Of a stretch of 8,596 nt of DNA, positions 1 to 5,185 are shown piece after piece (the first letter of the stretch is position 1; each line of letters starts with the position of its first letter). The position numbers and the translations under genes were made by a program. Source of the DNA: CAZPAN01 sp964428485 (GTDB taxonomy: Bacteria > Actinomycetota > Coriobacteriia > Coriobacteriales > CADBOM01); assembly GCA_964428485.1 (NCBI GenBank), contig CAYRYP010000058.1:1-8596 (forward strand), in the 5' to 3' direction. The notes under the pieces were generated by a model. The model had not been told where the DNA came from. It did no database searches and saw nothing but the letters and a program-made list of their open reading frames with translations.

Positions 1-1079
1 ATCGTCTCTCGCACTGTCTGCCAGGAATCCTCCGACCCAATCATGTCTGTGGACATATCATCCGAACCGTAGTTGTTGAGCATGGTGTTCAGCATCGTCC
101 GGCTGTACACATATATATCCAGATCGTGGGGATCGTCATAGGCTTCTTGAACGGTAAACGTGACTGAGGACAGATCCGAGCAGGCAGACATGATCGCGAC
201 CGCATCGTACACAAGCGCGTAGTCGATGGCGTCGCCGTCGATGTTGTCGTCGACATTCGTATATTCGACGGTGATATTCGATGTATTAGCATCAACGCTG
301 ACAGAGCTCACATACCCGCTCATGGGCAGCGCTGCCACCAGAGCCTTCAGAGATACGGAATCCGAGATCGAAACGTTGGCATAGGGCTGGATGGCCGACA
401 CGCTATGAGCCTCGACCTCCTCCACCAGGGTCATTGTGGCTTCGTACTCGAGAGCATCCTCGGGGTCTGCCCACACACGACTGCTGTTCGAATGGGTGGA
501 AACGCTGGAGCTGCCAGTGTCAGAAGAGCCGTCCTGTGTTGTGGTAGATCCAGTGGAGCTGCCGGTGGTTGCAGCCACGTTGCGATTATGACCCAACCCA
601 ACAACTCCAAATGCAAAGACGCAGCAGACGACAACCACCACTACAGCAGCAGCGGCGATACCGATGATGACAGGCCAGTTAGGCCGCTTCTTGCCAGCCT
701 GAGCAGCATTTGAATCAAATGCTGCTGTGGCGGCTGCGGCAGGGTTGCTAGCGACAGGTTCAGGGCTGTCGGTTGCTGTAGCGTCTGCGCCCGCGAAAGC
801 CTGTGTGGCTTGGTCTGGCTGTGCAGGGATATCGCCAGTGGGCTGCGTGGGCTGCTCGGCCTGAGAGGCCTCGTTTGCAGACTCGTCGACGAACTCGTCG
901 ATGCTCGTGATGCTCGATTTGGTGAGCTCCAGGGCCTCGTCGGCGTCCATGCCGCCAGAAACATAATCCTCGTAGCGCGCAACCAAGTTGCTGTAGATCT
1001 CTTCCTTGAGCTCTATGTTCTCTTCTGTCAGCGTCCTTCCCATAAAAAGCCGCTCGACATACATACGCAGTTCGTTCAT
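1..1079 (-). CDS. Single-pass membrane protein with HAAS/DUF1700-like N-terminal domain, partner of PadR (partial at left edge)
   Basis: This frame is open from the ATG at 1079 to the window edge, giving 359 residues with no stop; the C-terminus is missing. Residues 1-65 are helical and acidic, with a pattern (E-E-I-Y-S-N-L, then G-G-M-D-A-D-E-A-L) typical of the DUF1700/HAAS domains encoded beside PadR repressors. Residues 66-130 form an Ala/Gln/Pro/Thr-rich linker. KKR at 130-132 precedes a hydrophobic helix at about 136-161 (I-A-A-A-A then six V, C-C-V-F-A-F), so the N-terminus should be cytoplasmic. A Ser/Thr/Gly-rich spacer (170-200) leads into an extracytoplasmic domain from about 203 that I do not recognise. 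The gene starts 2 bp after padR, and its ribosome binding site (AGGTGAGGA) lies inside the padR 3' end, which suggests translational coupling. Inferred role: an envelope sensor that modulates the PadR protein. The family resemblance rests on pattern and context only. Confidence 0.8.
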   Translation of the reverse strand, partial: MNELRMYVERLFMGRTLTEENIELKEEIYSNLVARYEDYVSGGMDADEALELTKSSITSIDEFVDESANEASQAEQPTQPTGDIPAQPDQATQAFAGADATATDSPEPVASNPAAAATAAFDSNAAQAGKKRPNWPVIIGIAAAAVVVVVVCCVFAFGVVGLGHNRNVAATTGSSTGSTTTQDGSSDTGSSSVSTHSNSSRVWADPEDALEYEATMTLVEEVEAHSVSAIQPYANVSISDSVSLKALVAALPMSGYVSSVSVDANTSNITVEYTNVDDNIDGDAIDYALVYDAVAIMSACSDLSSVTFTVQEAYDDPHDLDIYVYSRTMLNTMLNNYGSDDMSTDMIGSEDSWQTVRET

Positions 1080-1081
1080 TT

Positions 1082-1426
1082 TTATTCCTCACCTTGTCCA
1101 AGAAGTACGTCGATAATTCTCCGTACCCTCATCCAGCGATTAGTAGCGTCGTGAAGCTCGATCTTTCCGGCATCGGTCATGCGGTAGTACTTGCGCCTGG
1201 CTCCCTGGGTCTCGTCGCCCCAGTAGCTTTGGACAAAACCCTGCTTTTCCAGCCTTTTGAGACTGGTGTAGAGAGACGGCTCTTTCATCTCGTACTCTCC
1301 ATTGCTGGTAGAGGCAACGTTTTTGAGGATCTCGTATCCGTAGCTGTCGTGATCTTTCAACGTGCAGAGAACTATCGCGTCGATGTTGCCCCGGATAAGA
1401 TCGCTCTCGGCATCTCTAACAGCCAT
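1082..1426 (-). CDS. PadR-family transcriptional regulator
   Basis: A 114-residue protein, the usual length for small PadR repressors. The winged-helix region is clear. The N-terminal part has I-R-G-N-I-D-A-I-V-L-C-T-L followed by H-D-S-Y-G-Y-E-I-L (residues 11-34). The recognition region E-P-S-L-Y-T-S-L-K-R-L-E-K-Q-G-F (49-64) and the wing G-A-R-R-K-Y-Y-R-M-T-D-A-G (75-87) follow. The C-terminal helix (about 90-110) would be the dimerisation helix. The ATG at 1426 has GGGGGTG a few bases upstream. The next gene on the same strand is the membrane protein at 1-1079, 2 bp away. PadR proteins usually repress their own operon and are released by a ligand, or in this subgroup possibly by the partner membrane protein. 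The target genes and signal cannot be read from the window. Confidence 0.93.
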   Translation of the reverse strand: MAVRDAESDLIRGNIDAIVLCTLKDHDSYGYEILKNVASTSNGEYEMKEPSLYTSLKRLEKQGFVQSYWGDETQGARRKYYRMTDAGKIELHDATNRWMRVRRIIDVLLGQGEE

Positions 1427-1527
1427 GCTTCACCCCCTGTCCTGGGTTTCGCCGATCTGTTTCGGCTTCAGCTTCAGCAGGTCGTTGGTAGTCACGAACC
1501 TCAAGTCCTTCTTCTAGTGACAAGAGG

Positions 1528-1556
1528 AATGTAACAGATATTACTATGTGTGTCGA
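1528..1556 (-). promoter_or_regulatory. Candidate sigma-70-type promoter of padR and the membrane gene
   Basis: Read on the minus strand, TCGACA (1556-1551, five of six consensus bases) is followed by a 17-bp spacer and TACATT (1533-1528, four of six), which carries the extended -10 dinucleotide TG one base upstream. A start near 1521 would give padR a leader of about 95 nt. The position between the rpsT terminator and padR fits an independent promoter. Confidence 0.5.
1531..1544. promoter_or_regulatory. Possible PadR operator (GTAA-N6-TTAC)
   Basis: An inverted repeat, GTAA at 1531-1534 and TTAC at 1541-1544, sits in the promoter spacer and touches the -10 element. A repressor bound here would block RNA polymerase. 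PadR operators are often short AT-rich dyads, and autoregulation is common. The repeat is only 4 bp per arm, so it could be chance. Confidence 0.25.
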
Positions 1557-1581
1557 GGTACTATTTAGACCATGGGCATAA

Positions 1582-1614
1582 CGAAAGCCCGGCATCCGCT
1601 TTCGATACCGGGCT
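1582..1614 (-). terminator. Intrinsic-type terminator after rpsT
   Basis: AGCCCGG (1586-1592) pairs perfectly with CCGGGCT (1608-1614). After one C/A mismatch, three more pairs (1594-1596 with 1604-1606) leave a 7-nt loop. On the minus strand the stem is followed by TTTCGTT, a short and imperfect U-tract. It begins 46 bp past the rpsT stop and separates rpsT from the padR promoter. On the plus strand no T-run follows, so it should act only on rpsT. Confidence 0.7.
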
Positions 1615-1659
1615 CGTCTGATTCAACGCATCAAGCGTCGATATGTTGGCAGTAAGAAG

Positions 1660-1923
1660 CTACTTGATGGAGTTGGCGAGCTTCATAACACCGGATTTGC
1701 GATTGGCCGCCTGATTCTTGTGGATGACTCCCTTGGAGGCAGCTTTGTCGAAGAGCCTGCAGGCAATGCGTGCCTGCTCCTGCGCGGCGTCGTAGTCGTC
1801 GGCGGCGACGGCATCCTTGACCCTGCGGGTTGCGGTCTTGAGTTCGGAGCGGATTGCCCTGTTGCGCATGCGGGCCTTCTCGTTGGTGCGATTGCGCTTT
1901 TTCTGACTCTTGATGTTTGCCAC
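1660..1923 (-). CDS. rpsT: Small ribosomal subunit protein S20
   Basis: This 87-residue basic protein is a primary 16S rRNA-binding component of the 30S subunit. The start A-N-I-K-S-Q-K-K-R-N-R-T-N-E-K-A-R is characteristic. The rest matches the helical-bundle family, including the C-terminal V-I-H-K-N-Q-A-A-N-R-K-S block (residues 66-77). Length is normal. The start codon is GTG (1923-1921), chosen because AGGAGG lies about 7 bases upstream and no in-frame ATG precedes the conserved N-terminus. It is monocistronic: a terminator follows, and the gene upstream (rpsP) is divergent. S20 synthesis is known in E. coli to be controlled at translation, and the non-ATG start together with leader hairpins would be compatible with something similar here; that is inference. 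Confidence 0.97.
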   Translation of the reverse strand: MANIKSQKKRNRTNEKARMRNRAIRSELKTATRRVKDAVAADDYDAAQEQARIACRLFDKAASKGVIHKNQAANRKSGVMKLANSIK

Positions 1924-1956
1924 TGTGGATTCCTCCTGCGGTTTTCTGTTGTCTTA

Positions 1957-2000
1957 GGGGCAGCGCCCCAATCTCGTTTCTATCTTTCCGGACAACCGGA
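1957..2000 (-). promoter_or_regulatory. Two small hairpins in the rpsT 5' region
   Basis: Stem 1 is GGGGC/GCCCC (1957-1961 with 1965-1969, 3-nt loop). Stem 2 is TCCGG/CCGGA (1987-1991 with 1996-2000, loop of 4). Both lie 34-77 bp upstream of the rpsT GTG and would be in its leader if transcription begins farther upstream. A role in S20 feedback control is possible but unproven, and short GC stems like these also arise by chance. Confidence 0.3.
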
Positions 2001-2272
2001 TCAGCTATATGTTTTCGAGCGGAGCGCCCTCGTGTCCCAGCCGCCACGGCGCGGCCAGGTGCGCAAATGCCCGATGGACTCGCCTATGATAGGGCAAAAC
2101 TTCGCTCGAGGCACGCGTGAAAGCGGTCAAAATGCGAGCAACGGGGCTTAAACACGGGCCAAGCGCGGTCGCAACGCGGTCCGAGCTCTCTGGAAGCGGG
2201 TTCCCGAGGCCGTCTGCACCCCGAAATAACGCCGCAAGCGCACGACGATGGGCCTCTCGGTGGATTGAAGGT

Positions 2273-2301
2273 TTGCCCGCGCAAGTGCCATAAAGTACAA
2301 T
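2273..2301 (+). promoter_or_regulatory. Promoter of the rpsP operon
   Basis: TTGCCC (2273-2278, four of six consensus bases), a 17-bp spacer, then TACAAT (2296-2301, five of six). Transcription from about 2308 would give rpsP a leader of roughly 98 nt. It is the best promoter match on this strand upstream of rpsP, and it lies inside an upstream in-frame extension of rpsP, which argues against a longer protein. Confidence 0.6.
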
Positions 2302-2337
2302 CTTGCGTTGCACGACGAACTGAAGCAGCGGAAACAG

Positions 2338-2370
2338 CCCGCAAAAACGCCTCATTTCGCGCGTTGCGGG
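2338..2370 (+). promoter_or_regulatory. Leader hairpin upstream of rpsP
   Basis: CCCGCAA (2338-2344) pairs perfectly with TTGCGGG (2364-2370). After an AAA bulge, CGC (2348-2350) can pair with GCG (2361-2363), leaving a 10-nt loop. The base of the hairpin is 23 nt before the ribosome binding site (AAGGAGA, 2394-2400). A ribosomal-protein autoregulatory leader is possible. There is no following T-run, so it is not a terminator. Confidence 0.4.
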
Positions 2371-2405
2371 ATGAAGAATACACTTTCAATATAAAGGAGA
2401 TCACC

Positions 2406-2789
2406 TTGGCAGTTAAGATTCGCCTTGCACGTCACGGTGCAAAGAAGTACCCGTACTATCGCGTCGTGGTCGCGGATGGCCGCTGCAAGCGCGACGGCCG
2501 CTTCATCTGTGAGGTCGGACGCTACAACCCCAACACCAACCCTAAGCTGATCAAGCTCGATCTTGAGAAGATCGACGAGTGGATCAGCAAAGGTGCCCAG
2601 CCCACCGACACTGTCACCCGTCTCATGAAGATCGCCCGTGAGGGTGGCCCCGTCGCTGCCGATCCGGCGAACAAGAAGCCGTCCAAGAAGGCCCTTGCCA
2701 AGAAGGCCGCCGAAGAGGCTGCCGCCGCCGAAGAGGCCGCCGCTGCTGATGAGGGCGAGGCCGAGGCCGAGCAGGCTGCGGAAGAGTAG
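2406..2789 (+). CDS. rpsP: Small ribosomal subunit protein S16 with C-terminal extension
   Basis: S16 is a 30S assembly protein that binds 16S rRNA. The family signature is at the very start: A-V-K-I-R-L-A-R-H-G, then Y-P-Y-Y-R-V-V-V-A-D (residues 2-24), G-R-Y-N-P (38-42) and the helix after L-D-L-E-K-I-D-E-W-I-S-K-G-A-Q-P. The start is TTG (2406-2408), picked because AAGGAG lies 6 nt upstream and the next residue begins the conserved A-V-K-I-R. The open frame continues upstream to 2265, but the promoter lies there and the added residues match nothing. The protein is 127 residues, against 80-90 for minimal S16. The extra part (from about 88) is a Lys-then-Ala/Glu-rich tail of a kind known in actinobacterial S16 proteins. 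It is the first gene of the operon, with khpA 11 bp downstream. Confidence 0.97.
   Translation: MAVKIRLARHGAKKYPYYRVVVADGRCKRDGRFICEVGRYNPNTNPKLIKLDLEKIDEWISKGAQPTDTVTRLMKIAREGGPVAADPANKKPSKKALAKKAAEEAAAAEEAAAADEGEAEAEQAAEE
2706..2741 (+). repeat. In-frame 18-bp tandem repeat in the rpsP tail
   Basis: Two adjacent 18-bp units (2706-2723 and 2724-2741) differ at one base and both encode A-A-E-E-A-A. A third, degenerate unit (A-A-D-E-G-E) follows. The repeat lies in the acidic low-complexity tail of S16, where slippage or duplication would change length without breaking the frame. Confidence 0.7.
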
Positions 2790-2800
2790 CGAGTAGGGCA

Positions 2801-3043
2801 ATGCCTAGGGACAGGGAGTCCACATCCCAGCTCGTCGAGATGCTCGTCAGATCCCTGGTGGACGATCAGGACAGCGTTAAGGTGAGTTCAAGCTCCGACT
2901 CGCAGGGGCTTCTGGTGGAGGTTTCGGTCAACGAGGAGGAAACCGGCAAGATTATCGGACGCCAAGGCCGCATAATCAAGTCGATTCGCACCCTCGCCCG
3001 TGCCTCTGCCGATTACCCAGTGGAAGTCGAGGTCCTGGGATAA
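2801..3043 (+). CDS. khpA: KH-domain RNA-binding protein KhpA
   Basis: This 80-residue protein consists of essentially one KH domain and matches KhpA (YlqC) in length. The RNA-contact loop G-K-I-I-G-R-Q-G-R-I-I-K-S-I-R has its GXXG as G-R-Q-G at residues 53-56. The preceding strand G-L-L-V-E-V-S-V-N-E-E-E is also typical. In Firmicutes KhpA works with KhpB in small-RNA and cell-envelope control; KhpB is not in this window. Its place between rpsP and rimM is the usual conserved order in Gram-positive bacteria. The ATG has only a weak AGGG two bases upstream, so ribosomes may arrive by coupling from rpsP, whose stop is 11 bp earlier. The stop codon (3041-3043) abuts the GTG that may start rimM. 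Confidence 0.93.
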   Translation: MPRDRESTSQLVEMLVRSLVDDQDSVKVSSSSDSQGLLVEVSVNEEETGKIIGRQGRIIKSIRTLARASADYPVEVEVLG

Positions 3044-3667
3044 GTGGTGCGCGGAAAAAACGCGCTAGACAGCGAGAATACAAGCCGCGATGGCAACATG
3101 AGACATCTCATGGCCTCGCGGCTTTCGCATACCCAGGGCAATCGCTCTAACGACTACCGCAACGTGGCTCGGGTCACAGGGAAGATCGGCAAGTCGGGCG
3201 AGGTGAAGGTGATGTCCCTCGACGGCCTTCCGTTCCTGTTGTCCGAGGGGGTCGAGGTTCACCTGACACCTCCGCCCCTAGACGGGATCCGCACAGCTGT
3301 GGTGGAGTCGTGCCGGGAGATCGGGGACGGCTGGGCTGTGAAGTTCTCTGGGTGCGACACGGCCGCAGACGCATTCGATCTCAAAGGGAGGCTTTGCCTC
3401 GTCTCTGCCGAGGATCTTCCAGAGATCGACGAGGAACCGGATCCGGCTGATCTCGTCGGGCTTCCTGTTGTGGACGAGGAACTGGGAGATCTTGGGCGTA
3501 TAGCCGATGTCCTGACTACATCCGAGCAGATGATCCTGGTCGTGACGGATAGGGAGGGCGCGCACGAGATAATGATTCCGGCGGTAGACGAGTTCGTCCG
3601 CAGCTTCGACGAGGAGGGGACGATCTTCGTGAGCATCCCTGAGTCGCTGCTCCATCTGAACGACTGA
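3044..3667 (+). CDS. rimM: 16S rRNA processing / ribosome maturation factor RimM
   Basis: RimM helps assemble the 30S head by binding S19. The N-terminal domain begins at N-V-A-R-V-T-G-K-I-G-K-S-G-E-V-K-V (residues 40-56), matching the family G-x-x-G-x-x-G-E-V-K-V. The PRC-barrel domain starts at D-L-V-G-L-P-V-V-D-E (136-145) and ends with I-M-I-P-A-V-D-E-F-V and L-L-H-L-N-D. The start is uncertain. The frame opens with tandem GTG-GTG directly after the khpA stop (GGGA just before), giving 207 residues with about 40 before the conserved core, longer than usual. ATGs at 3098 and 3110 would give 189 or 185 residues, closer to the family, but have weak ribosome binding sites and sit inside a strong hairpin. 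The first 40 codons include less typical ones (CTA, ACA, AGA), so part of the extension may be untranslated. Confidence 0.9.
   Translation: MVRGKNALDSENTSRDGNMRHLMASRLSHTQGNRSNDYRNVARVTGKIGKSGEVKVMSLDGLPFLLSEGVEVHLTPPPLDGIRTAVVESCREIGDGWAVKFSGCDTAADAFDLKGRLCLVSAEDLPEIDEEPDPADLVGLPVVDEELGDLGRIADVLTTSEQMILVVTDREGAHEIMIPAVDEFVRSFDEEGTIFVSIPESLLHLND
3082..3124 (+). promoter_or_regulatory. Long imperfect hairpin at the 5' end of rimM
   Basis: A nine-pair base (3082-3090 with 3116-3124) is followed by a bulged T, three GC pairs (3092-3094 with 3113-3115), a bulged AA and six pairs (3097-3102 with 3107-3112), closed by the loop ACAT. That is 18 pairs in 43 nt, the most extensive structure I found in the window. 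Both in-frame ATG codons (3098 and 3110) lie in the apical stem. It is followed by CGC rather than a T-run, so it is not a clear terminator. It could be a translational control element for rimM or a small palindromic repeat; function unknown. Confidence 0.5.
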
Positions 3668-3694
3668 CGGCGCACATGGCGCCGGGAATCCCGG
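3668..3694 (+). promoter_or_regulatory. Two overlapping, mutually exclusive hairpins before trmD
   Basis: Starting one base after the rimM stop, CGGCGC (3668-3673) pairs with GCGCCG (3679-3684) around loop ACATG. Alternatively CCGGG (3682-3686) pairs with CCCGG (3690-3694) around AAT. The two share 3682-3684 and cannot form fully together. The second uses the first two bases of the trmD ribosome binding site (GGAGGG, 3693-3698), so only the first leaves it free. Whether this is a switch is inference. Confidence 0.35.
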
Positions 3695-3701
3695 AGGGAC
3701 G

Positions 3702-4433
3702 ATGAGAATCGAAACGCTCTCCGTGTTCCCATCCATGTTCGAGGGGGTTATGGGAACCTCGATCATGAGAAGGGCTCGGGAGAAGGGAATCATAGACTTC
3801 ACCGCGCACGATCTGCGCGACTGGACCCACGATGTGCACAGAACCACTGACGACGCGCCGTACGGAGGCGGACCTGGGCTTTTGATGAAGGTCGAGCCTG
3901 TCTTCGAGGCAATGGACGACATCCTCTCTGCTGGGCCTGCGACCGTGATATTTCCGACTCCGGTAGGGGAGAGGTTCGACCAGCGCGTGGCAGAGGAACT
4001 CTCCCTGGCCGATCGCCTGGTATTCGTATGCGGCCATTATGAGGGCTTTGATGAGCGCGTCTACACCCTGGCGGACCGATGTCTTTCGCTCGGGGATTTC
4101 GTCGTTACCGGAGGTGAGCTCCCCGCGATGGTGATGATCGACGCGATCTGTAGGCTGATCCCGGGGGTTCTGGGGGACGACATGTCGGCGGTGAGCGAGT
4201 CCTTCTCTGCAGAGGGGCTGCTCGAGTACCCGCAGTACACGCGCCCGGCGAGCTATCGGGGCATGGATGTGCCCGAGGTTCTTCTCTCCGGCGATCACGG
4301 CAAGATCGATCGGTGGAGGCGTCGCCAGGCGATAGAGCGGACGGCTCGCATCAGGCCCGACCTCCTCGATGTTGCGGTTCTCACAGAAGAGGAGCGCGAT
4401 TGGGTAGCGGGGACGTCCCTTGGGAAGGACTGA
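3702..4433 (+). CDS. trmD: tRNA (guanine-N1-)-methyltransferase
   Basis: TrmD uses S-adenosylmethionine to methylate G37 at N1 in tRNAs that read CNN codons (and some others), preventing +1 frameshifts. The 243-residue length is normal. The sequence holds the family blocks: M-R-I-E-T-L-S-V-F-P (1-10), D-D-A-P-Y-G-G-G-P-G (50-59), the trefoil-knot segments F-V-C-G-H-Y-E-G-F-D-E-R-V (108-120) and S-L-G-D-F-V-V-T-G-G-E-L (129-140), and G-L-L-E-Y-P-Q-Y-T-R-P (172-182). The ATG has GGAGGG 3 nt upstream. The position matching the E. coli catalytic Asp169 appears to be Glu166 (S-E-S-F), with a loop one residue longer. It follows rimM by 34 bp. The usual next gene, rplS, is absent; lepB follows instead. 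Confidence 0.97.
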   Translation: MRIETLSVFPSMFEGVMGTSIMRRAREKGIIDFTAHDLRDWTHDVHRTTDDAPYGGGPGLLMKVEPVFEAMDDILSAGPATVIFPTPVGERFDQRVAEELSLADRLVFVCGHYEGFDERVYTLADRCLSLGDFVVTGGELPAMVMIDAICRLIPGVLGDDMSAVSESFSAEGLLEYPQYTRPASYRGMDVPEVLLSGDHGKIDRWRRRQAIERTARIRPDLLDVAVLTEEERDWVAGTSLGKD

Positions 4434-4550
4434 GGGGCCTCGACCTCTTAATTGGGGTATGATCGTACAATATGCCGGTTGGCCGGCAGCATGCGCTCGA
4501 ACGCACATGATCGGGTAGTTTTAGCACAAGACTCAGAGGTTTTGCTCCAC
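4434..4550 (+). promoter_or_regulatory. trmD-lepB gap with a possible internal promoter and a hairpin
   Basis: This 117-bp gap is the longest inside the operon. TACAAT at 4466-4471 is a good -10, but no convincing -35 lies 16-18 bp upstream, so the promoter is weakly supported. TGCCGG (4473-4478) pairs perfectly with CCGGCA (4483-4488) around TTGG. No T-run follows, so it is not an intrinsic terminator. The hairpin would be near the 5' end of a transcript starting at about 4478. Confidence 0.3.
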
Positions 4551-5150
4551 ATGGTTCTCAAGACCGCATCCAGACTATTCCGCCTTTTGGTGGAGATCAT
4601 CGTTATCGTCATCGCGGCGATCGTCATATCCTTCTTGGTCAGGACCTTCGTCGTTGAGACCTACGAGGTTCCATCGGGTTCGATGGAGGACACCATACAG
4701 GTTGGCGACAGGATCCTCTCAGAGAAGATCACCTACTACTTCCGCTCTCCCGAGAAGGGCGAGATAGTCACCTTCGTGAGTCCCATCCAATCCGATGAGT
4801 TGACGGATGGGGAGTCGCTCCTCTCCGGAAACCAGGAGATCTTCGTGAAGCGCGTGATCGCTACGGAGGGGGACGTCGTCAACATCTTTAACGGCAACCT
4901 CTACGTGAACGGGGAGCTGCTAGAAGAGGATTACGTCAAGGATGGCGACCCCACCTACTCGTTCACGACCACGTATCAAGGAATCGAGATTAGCTACCCG
5001 TATACGGTTCCCGAAGGCGAGATCTGGGTCATGGGAGACAACCGCACCAACTCCCGCGATAGCCGTTACTTCGGCCCCGTGGACGTGGAATCGGTGACGG
5101 GTAGGGTGTTCTTCAGATATTGGCCGTTCAGCAGCTTCGGATTCATGTAG
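4551..5150 (+). CDS. lepB: Type I signal peptidase
   Basis: This enzyme cuts signal peptides from exported proteins at the outer face of the membrane. From the chosen ATG the protein is 199 residues. A hydrophobic helix (about 9-30) anchors it. P-S-G-S-M (41-45) holds the catalytic Ser44, F-V-K-R-V-I-A (98-104) holds the general base Lys100, and M-G-D-N-R-T-N-S-R-D-S-R (161-172) is the conserved box near the C-terminus. The frame is open farther upstream, to a TTG at 4452 and an ATG at 4491. I prefer 4551 because the anchor begins directly after it and AGAGGT (4535-4540) lies 10 nt upstream, while the extra residues look unlike a LepB N-terminus. It is in the same direction as trmD and glyQ and probably shares their transcript, perhaps with its own promoter. 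Confidence 0.95.
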   Translation: MVLKTASRLFRLLVEIIVIVIAAIVISFLVRTFVVETYEVPSGSMEDTIQVGDRILSEKITYYFRSPEKGEIVTFVSPIQSDELTDGESLLSGNQEIFVKRVIATEGDVVNIFNGNLYVNGELLEEDYVKDGDPTYSFTTTYQGIEISYPYTVPEGEIWVMGDNRTNSRDSRYFGPVDVESVTGRVFFRYWPFSSFGFM

Positions 5151-5185
5151 GTTTGAGGCAGGATTGGGAGAAGGAGCAAGCCTTG

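Larger units (their letters stand above)
1924..2405. other. Divergent rpsT-rpsP intergenic region without a gene
   Basis: About 480 bp separate the two start codons. No reading frame here has a recognisable product, and no tRNA or rRNA was seen. Besides the rpsP promoter and the leader hairpins listed separately, the minus strand has a possible -10 (TATCAT, 2091-2086) for rpsT, but its -35 at 17 bp (GTGCCT) is poor. GCGGTC occurs three times between about 2112 and 2181, with no evident function. The rest of 2041-2264 holds nothing I can assign. Confidence 0.6.

Noticed and set aside
2041..2264. tRNA or small RNA gene in the divergent spacer
   Set aside because: No cloverleaf, no TTCGANNC arm, and no promoter-terminator pair around a compact structure.
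2265..2405. Upstream extension of rpsP from an ATG at 2265
   Set aside because: The added residues match no S16, the promoter lies inside them, and a strong ribosome binding site sits just before the TTG at 2406.
3516..4508. 330-codon open frame on the minus strand over trmD
   Set aside because: It is antisense to a certain gene, has no recognisable domain and is explained by the third-position GC bias of trmD.
4452..4550. Longer lepB starting at TTG 4452 or ATG 4491
   Set aside because: The extra N-terminal residues are not LepB-like and the stretch holds a hairpin and a possible -10; ATG 4551 precedes the membrane anchor directly.
5151..5185. Glycine T-box before glyQ
   Set aside because: The gap is only 35 bp and shows no T-box sequence or specifier structure.
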